NCBI GenBank assembly: GCA_015039365.1
Contig: WION01000516.1
Span: forward strand, 1 to 37,886
Source: Amanita rubescens
Taxonomy: Eukaryota; Basidiomycota; Agaricomycetes; Agaricales; Amanitaceae
Direction: 5' to 3'
DNA: 37,886 nucleotides
This document shows, piece after piece, positions 32,001-37,886 of the stretch. Each line of letters starts with the position of its first letter. Within the stretch, counting starts at the first letter, position 1. A program made the translations under genes and the position numbers. A model generated the notes under the pieces. It saw only the letters and a program-made list of their open reading frames with translations, was not told the DNA's origin and did not search any database.

Positions 32001-35000
32001 ATGCCGCCTCGGATGTCGCTCAGCCCGCACGACCCAGCTCCTGCCTCACCTCGAGCACCCTCACCTTCATCAGGTCTCTCACATTTTCTCTCAAAGTCTT
32101 CAAAATGGTTTTCTCGCAGTGCTTCAGCTTCGAAAGTAGCAGCAGCATCTACCGAACCAAGATCAAGTACAAGTTCGACTAGGAAACATAAAATCTCGCG
32201 TCCGACTGATCCCAGGCCCATCCTCGACGGTTACGCTGCTGGAGGCAGTCGGCAAGTTTTCACTTTGCGCGCGATTTCACTCGTTGATTGTTTTTTGAGC
32301 AGCTCAGTCCTTGATTTGCGCGGCGGTTTACCTCCAAGTGTCCCTTCGAGTCCAACAGCGCCCTCCATGGGCGACCTACGCAATGTGTCGCGTAGGGCCT
32401 GGTCCAGATCAGCAGACGACCTCAGTCAAATGTCCTCTTCCTCGACCGGGTTCATCAACCCCACTTTTCAAGATAAGGTACAACAGTACAGGGCTCGAAG
32501 CGGGAGCTCAGCCAGCATGGCCAGACCCACCACTCCCCTCTCCATTTTGTCTTCTCAACCGTCCGCTGGTCATGGTAGCCCTAACGCTCGCCATCCATTC
32601 CCAACAATTCAAACAACCAACCTTTCGCCCATTCCACCCGTCCCCGTCTCCGCATCCCCAAGTAGCACAACCAGTAGCCTTCCCACAGTCTCAATCACCG
32701 CGGACGACGCTTCAAACTCGGCCGTACACACGCGATCCCACTCCTTTACACCGAAACTCTCCTCCAAACTCGCCAGTCAGCGTTTCATGCCTTCCAGCCC
32801 AAAAAGGAAAGGATCCGCAGCTTCAGAGCGAGAACTCGACGCTCACAGTAGCCAAGATGCACGACTCCCACCTTCTCCTCGCTCCGCGTTCCATTTCGGC
32901 TTGGCTGCAAAATCCTCTGCAGCCGAATTGGGAAGTCCTAGTCACGGTCACGTTGGTCACGCAACCTCTCCGCTGGCAGTGGTGGGTTCTTCGTTGTTGG
33001 CTCCTCCACCTGCGATTATCGAACCTGGTGGTGGTCATCATCATCAACATCACCATCATCACCACAGAAAGGAAGAACAACACCAAGACGAGAATCAAGA
33101 CGATGCCGTGGGGTACAAGGACCAAAAGAGGGCTTCTCAAATCATGTATTATAGCGGGTTTATCAACCGCCTCGCGGATAATCAACACCAGTATGTGAAT
33201 CTGTCTTCGGCAAAGGGTTGGAAGCCGTTCAAGATGGAACTCAAGGGTTCCAAGTTGTATTTTTATAAACCCATGATCGGGCTGCGTCGGTCAAGGAGCT
33301 TTTTCCGACCGAAATCGTGCCTGCTTCCGGGGAACCTGGCGAAGAAGAGGCAGAAGCCGAGTTTCTGCTCGTATCCAGCCCGAACGAGGATAATCCCGCT
33401 AGGAGGGAAGGTTTGGGTACGATTGGCAGGAAGAAGCGCGTTTTTTGGGGACGACGAACTCATCCCGAGTTGGTGAGAGGTTTAGAGGGTGTGGAAAAAG
33501 GATCGTATGAAGCGCTCGTTCACGAAACCGTGTTTGCGACGACTTTTGAAGTTGTGCCCGTTGTTATACAGGAAGGTGAGGAAAACGAAGAGGAAAACGA
33601 GGAAAAGGAAGGCGTACTACAGGAAGATCAACAACAGCAACATCATACGCGGAGTCAACCTTGGAGAGATTTCGCGTCGTCCGTTATTCTATGCCTCCCC
33701 ATTCTCATCGGTCGTCCCAAATTTGAATCCGAATTCCTCCGCTGCTGCTCGTACCTCGTCTCCGGTGCAGCAGACGATTCCTCCAAATCAGATGCACAAA
33801 CCCACGTGACGTGGCTCGCTATGGAATACTTGCGATACCACGGCTCTCCGCTCGACTCCACCGCATGGGAAGAATGGAAAACCGAAACTCTTCCAGGCGT
33901 GTCCCTCTCCCTAAGTGTTCTAGAAGGAAATTGGGATTCGGGTGGGATGGGAATGCCTACTTCTGCGTCTATGCAAGCTTTGTATGTTCCTACACCTATG
34001 ATGGGACCTGGTTCGCCTAGGTTTGGAGGGCCGGGGGGCATGTTTTCGCCGAGGCCGGAAGATGGAGTGAATCTCGTGTCGTTGGTGCAGGCTTTGGAAG
34101 GGTTGAAGATCCAGGGGGTGCCTGGATCCGGTGCGGGTGGGAGTGGGAGCGGGGCTGGAGCGGCTGTTGCTGTTGCTGTTACTCCGAGGGTGCCTTGGGC
34201 TGCCTTGAGAAGGAAGGTCTTTCAAGGGACGTGTTGCTCGCTTCGGATCCTCGCGTCGTTGCGCAAGTTTGACGTTGTACCATCGACGGTGTTGGAACAT
34301 GCGCCGGATAATGTGACGGCGGCGTCTATTCTTTCTCCTGGAGATTCAGGGGAGAGCGAGTTTGACGTGCCGAGTTTGAGGCCGTTGTTTGGGACGGAGG
34401 AGCAGCCGCATTGGTTGACCAAGTTGGTTTTGTTGCAAGTGTTGGGGAGCGATACGTCGACGGGGTTGGTGTCTGCGGCCGTTTGTGCTTCTTCTTCATC
34501 GATACCGACGCCGATATCACCTACTGGGTGCCCTCGCAGATCTGAAGACCGGAATCCTACGTCGTCTCAGTCTCATCCTCAACCTCCATCTCGACCCCAC
34601 CCATGTGCCTTCCCGATCGGATGTGATCTCTGCGTGGATAAGGATCGGCGAGCTGTGTCGTCAAGCTGGGGATGAGTGCTCGTGGCGTGCTATTTTGAGC
34701 GCGCTTTGTTCTCGGCCGGTTGCGAGGCTTGATAAGGTCTGGAGGAGAGTTGATTTGCAGCGTTGGGGTTGGTTGAAGGGTGGGTTCACCCTCCAGATAC
34801 AGAGGGAGAGACGACAACACAACAACGACGGTACAAGTCGGAGAGCCGTCTAGTACGCCGTGGGGTGGGGATGTCAAGATTAGGTTGAAGGAAGAGTTGG
34901 ATAGGGCGAGGGTTGAAGGTTCCTTGGCGTCAACAGAGGAGGCGTTCAGAGTCGAGACGATGGACAGGGCGAGGATCATTTTTGAAAGGTTCCGAACTTC

Positions 35001-37886
35001 GTTTTTACTTTGCCCGCGCAAGACGTTTGTTGTGGACGGGGAATTGGATCAAGACGTGAGGTGGATGGTAGGCTTTTGGCGTACGTTGGCGAATGACGGT
35101 GGAGGTGTTGGTGGGTTTGCGGCAAAGTTACAAGGCAAGTTTCGTTTTTTTCGGTCTCAGAGAGCAAAGATTGACGATATAATTAAGAGTTGAGCAGTTT
35201 ATGAGTCTTTCGCTTGCGGCAGAGCCGAGGAGAAGAGGTCTTTTTGAACCATTTTATTGGGCTCCAAAGTCATCAGCAAGTCAAGCACCAGGACAATTAT
35301 TGTTCCCTGTTCTTTTCCCGGAACCTTTGCCCTCCTTGCATCTATTGGACCGTACTCAACTCGTACGCGGTCGCGTGGACAGCGATGCTTCAGAAGTATT
35401 TAATATCCGCGCAAGCCCTGACCATCAGCGTTCTGGCAGTAACGCAACTCAGCAACAGCAACAGCCGCAGCGCAACCGAACCCTCTTAAGTCAACAAGGA
35501 ACCGTGATACCGGTTTACAACGGCGAGCTGCTTCTCGTCGTTCAAAAAGGTCCTGCAGAGTCAACGCCCAACTCGCGTCCCACGTCGTACGCGACTTCCC
35601 GCCATTCGAGCAGTATAGACGACGCGTCTGTCGTCCCTGAAAAGACTGTCAGCCGGAATCCTTCTATTCGCGTTAAACCTGGCTCTTCTCAAGGTCTTGA
35701 GCGTAAAGCGAGCATGGCAAAACGGAGCTCGCTTCCTTCCCTTTCTCATAGGCCCAACTTTGTCATCACTGAGCCATCGACGAATCCACCGTTGAGGGTC
35801 GTCGTTCGGGCTGGGACGCTCCGGTTTTAGTCAAGATTTTGGTACAGGGGCTTTTAGGGTTTCGGTTTCGGTTGCAGACGATAACGGGGAGATGTCGCTT
35901 CGGGAGGGAATCTCTCGAGAGTTGGTTTTGGACCGGAACGAGTTTGCAAAAGTGTGGTGGAACGTCTTTAGGAGTTTTGTTACGCCTTTGGCGTTCTTTG
36001 AGGTATGTGTTTTGAGTATTCGTCTTTTTTTTTTTGCTGGTGGTTGACTGTATGTTTGAAAGGCTTTGAGAAAGATTTATGTTGGTTGTCAAACTCCCAG
36101 TTCGTCCCCGTCCGTTGGGGACTATCTTCATGTGGCAAATCAGCGTGGACAGGTTTTAGGGACCATTCAGGAATGGTTGGCATCGGGAGGAGGGGCGCAG
36201 GACGTCCTGGACGATGCACAGCTTTACACCGCTATTCGAGCTTTCCTCGATAGCATGACGGACCATGCTGTCCTGGAGTCTTCTCATTTCTCGGATCCGA
36301 TGGTTCACAGGCGTGGGATGCGTTGCGGCGCACGAGGAGAACCCTCGAGTCGTTCTTTGTGTCGCAGACGATGAGGCCAAGATGGTCAAGGGTTCGTTGG
36401 GGCAGCATATGAGGGTGGGAACTAGGTCGAAGCAGCAAGGGCAACAGGGACCGCAACAGCAGCAAGTCAGACTGCGCGGGAGAGGGAGCCTCCGGATGTG
36501 GATCGTGCTAACCCGGAGGAGTTTATGGATAGCTTGGATGGGATGGCAGCTGCGGTGTTTAGTAATATCACCGAAGAGGTATGCTATTGTGTGGTGTAAT
36601 TCAGGGTTGTTTTCGCTAACGCTTATATGGTGTAGGATTTGTATGTCCTCGCAGATTTGCTTGAAGTCCAGACGGCAGACAAGACTGGGTGGTTCTGGCA
36701 TAAAGAAGTGGGGACAGTCGACGATGTCGTGGAGATTCAAACCATGTACACGCATGTTCAAGATGTCGAGCCGTCTCCGCTTATCCCCGAGTTAGGGCAC
36801 GAGAGCCTGTACAGGCTGTTGCCCACGAGTGTGCGGGGCTGCATTCGGGCGTACAGCTTACTCCGCAAGTGGCTTATCTCCAAGTTGGTTTCACCCCGTC
36901 TTGGTGTACGTGGCCGGCAGACTAGGATGGAGTTTCTTCTCCAGGTTATCGAGGTGGCGCGGTTGAGGAATATGGAACGGGTAGAGCCGGGCCAGGTTGC
37001 TGCGCAGCCTTGCGTGAGGTCATTTGTGGAGGCTGTGGTGTCATCAGCTTTGATCAGCGTCGAGAGCCGCATACATCAACGAGCGTGGCAGTGCGTGGCG
37101 GTGAATCGGGGTGTGATGCACGATTCGCTCGTTTCGTTTTTGAGTCGGCCGTTCAATGAGAGGGCGACGAGTGGGCATGAGCTGACAGTGGACGTGGGTT
37201 GGTTGATCGAGCGCATGTTGGAGGTGATCGTGGCGCCTGACGTGGTTGATTCGGCTGTTAGTGAGGGTCAGACGTTGGTTAATTTTGATAAACGGAGGTA
37301 AGCTCACGTTTTGTGCGGGTGTTGAAGGGTGCTGATGCAGGGGTACAGGCAGTTGCATAATCTCGTCAGTCAGAGTCATTGGTCCCCGCTTATACAGCGA
37401 CATGGTCAATTAGAAGATACGAATCGACGGGGCTTTGAGCGTCTCAGTCTTGTTGAGAAGGAAGTTTTGCACATCCAGTTCGACGTTCGCGGGATCAAGG
37501 AGGAAGCAACAAGAGAAGCGATGCACGCTTCCGCTGGTGTAAACCAGTCTGCCAAAAAAGCCGGGAAGCCGTTCAACAAGCTCGTGGCGTACCAGATGGA
37601 GAAAAACCGGCGGGATAAGAATCTTCGAGCACGGTTGCAGAAGGAGAAGCTCTACGAGCAGGCGAGGTTCGAGAAGAGGGAGGACGTGTTTAATAAAGCT
37701 TGAGGTCGAGGAAACCTGTGCCCGTCGTTCAGAAACAACATCGGAACAAGAAGTCTATGTCGGCTTTCCTCAACTTTATGCGGCCCCTCTCGAGCGCGTT
37801 TGGCACGGACGCGTTCCAAACACCTGGGTTGAAGCGTACAGCGTCTGAATTGGATTTCAAGACGACGGGCAAGCTGCACAGGTGCT
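32001..37886 (+). CDS. Bem2-like PH/RasGEF-type GTPase regulator, 3' partial, frameshifted
   Basis: The start at 32001 (MPPRMSLSP) opens a Ser/Pro-rich region with a poly-His tract near 33037. A PH-like segment follows (YYSGFINRLADN, WKPFKMELKGSKLYFYKP, 33144-33270). Then come helical RasGEF_N/RasGEF-like parts, including RSDVISAWIRIGELC, CSWRAILSALCSRPVARL, LEVQTADKTGWF and GCIRAYSLLRKWL. The order fits the Bem2-like fungal family, whose PH and RhoGAP domains should follow beyond the window; such proteins control Rho GTPases in polarity. Clear introns are 35139-35187, 36003-36062, 36579-36635 and 37298-37348. Between them the coding frame changes about 14 times, always by minus one, mostly at short homopolymers (for example near 33271, 34199, 34756, 35826, 36309 and 37701). 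It is a consensus-error or pseudogene problem; see the findings. Confidence 0.75.
33034..33076 (+). repeat. poly-His tract (CAT/CAC repeat)
   Basis: A CAT/CAC triplet run in the Bem2-like frame encodes about ten histidines with one glutamine, followed by a charged, Glu/Gln/Asp-rich linker. It sits in the disordered region just before the PH-like segment and is probably a slippage-prone spacer. Confidence 0.6.

Noticed and set aside
32255..32306. Possible intron in the N-terminal region of the Bem2-like gene
   Set aside because: GT and AG ends with a TTGATT-like branch site exist, but the 47- and 52-nt versions would break the frame that is open on both sides, so no intron is called here.
32311..33198. 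295-codon plus-strand ORF inside the Bem2-like gene
   Set aside because: It is a Pro/Ser/Ile-biased shadow frame of the Ser/Pro-rich N-terminal region; the frame starting at 32001 carries the conserved PH-like sequence.

Overview
This is a nuclear fungal segment, most likely from an Agaricomycete (Basidiomycota). The reasons are the many short GT-AG introns (45-60 nt, often with CTAAC/CTGAC-like branch sites), the family content (HNH_2-type proteins, TKL kinases with an HGDLRGEN catalytic loop, a Bem2-like RasGEF/PH protein) and expanded lineage-specific families. No species can be named from the sequence alone, and no rRNA, tRNA or CRISPR was seen.

Layout. 2-4039 (+): 3' part of a long coiled-coil gene with a ~512-residue internal duplication and an in-frame TGA before its apparent C-terminus. 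4098-4780 (-): weak hypothetical ORFs. ~5352-6650 (+): multi-exon helical/membrane protein. 7258-8394 (-): coiled-coil protein with an N-terminal membrane segment. 10692-11040 (-): three-exon cysteine-rich small secreted protein, with a decayed inverted relic at 12646-12770. 13168-14464 (-): five-exon HNH-nuclease-like gene. 14716-15584 and 16311-17080 (-): tandem paralogues with a zinc-cysteine module, inside a direct repeat of more than 1.1 kb. 18545-21515 and 28386-31250 (-): two dispersed copies of a many-exon gene with an N-terminal helical bundle, a coil, a short beta-prone motif and a pseudokinase-like N-lobe. Between them, 23834-27564 (-) holds one apparently complete TKL kinase and two decayed kinase copies. 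31299-31944 (+): 5'-truncated eIF3m, head-to-head with the second copy. 32001-37886 (+): Bem2-like RasGEF/PH gene, 3' partial and broken by a long series of apparent single-base losses.

How it fits together. The right end carries conserved housekeeping or polarity genes (eIF3m fragment, Bem2-like). The middle (about 10.7-31.3 kb) looks like an accessory island built by duplication and decay. The most interesting hypothesis is that the two helical-bundle/pseudokinase genes and the TKL kinases between them, all on the minus strand, form a kinase-plus-effector module resembling the RIPK/MLKL arrangement. That is inference from architecture and adjacency only. Indel damage is concentrated in the Bem2-like gene and the first helical-bundle copy, so consensus quality should be checked before any of it is called biological.
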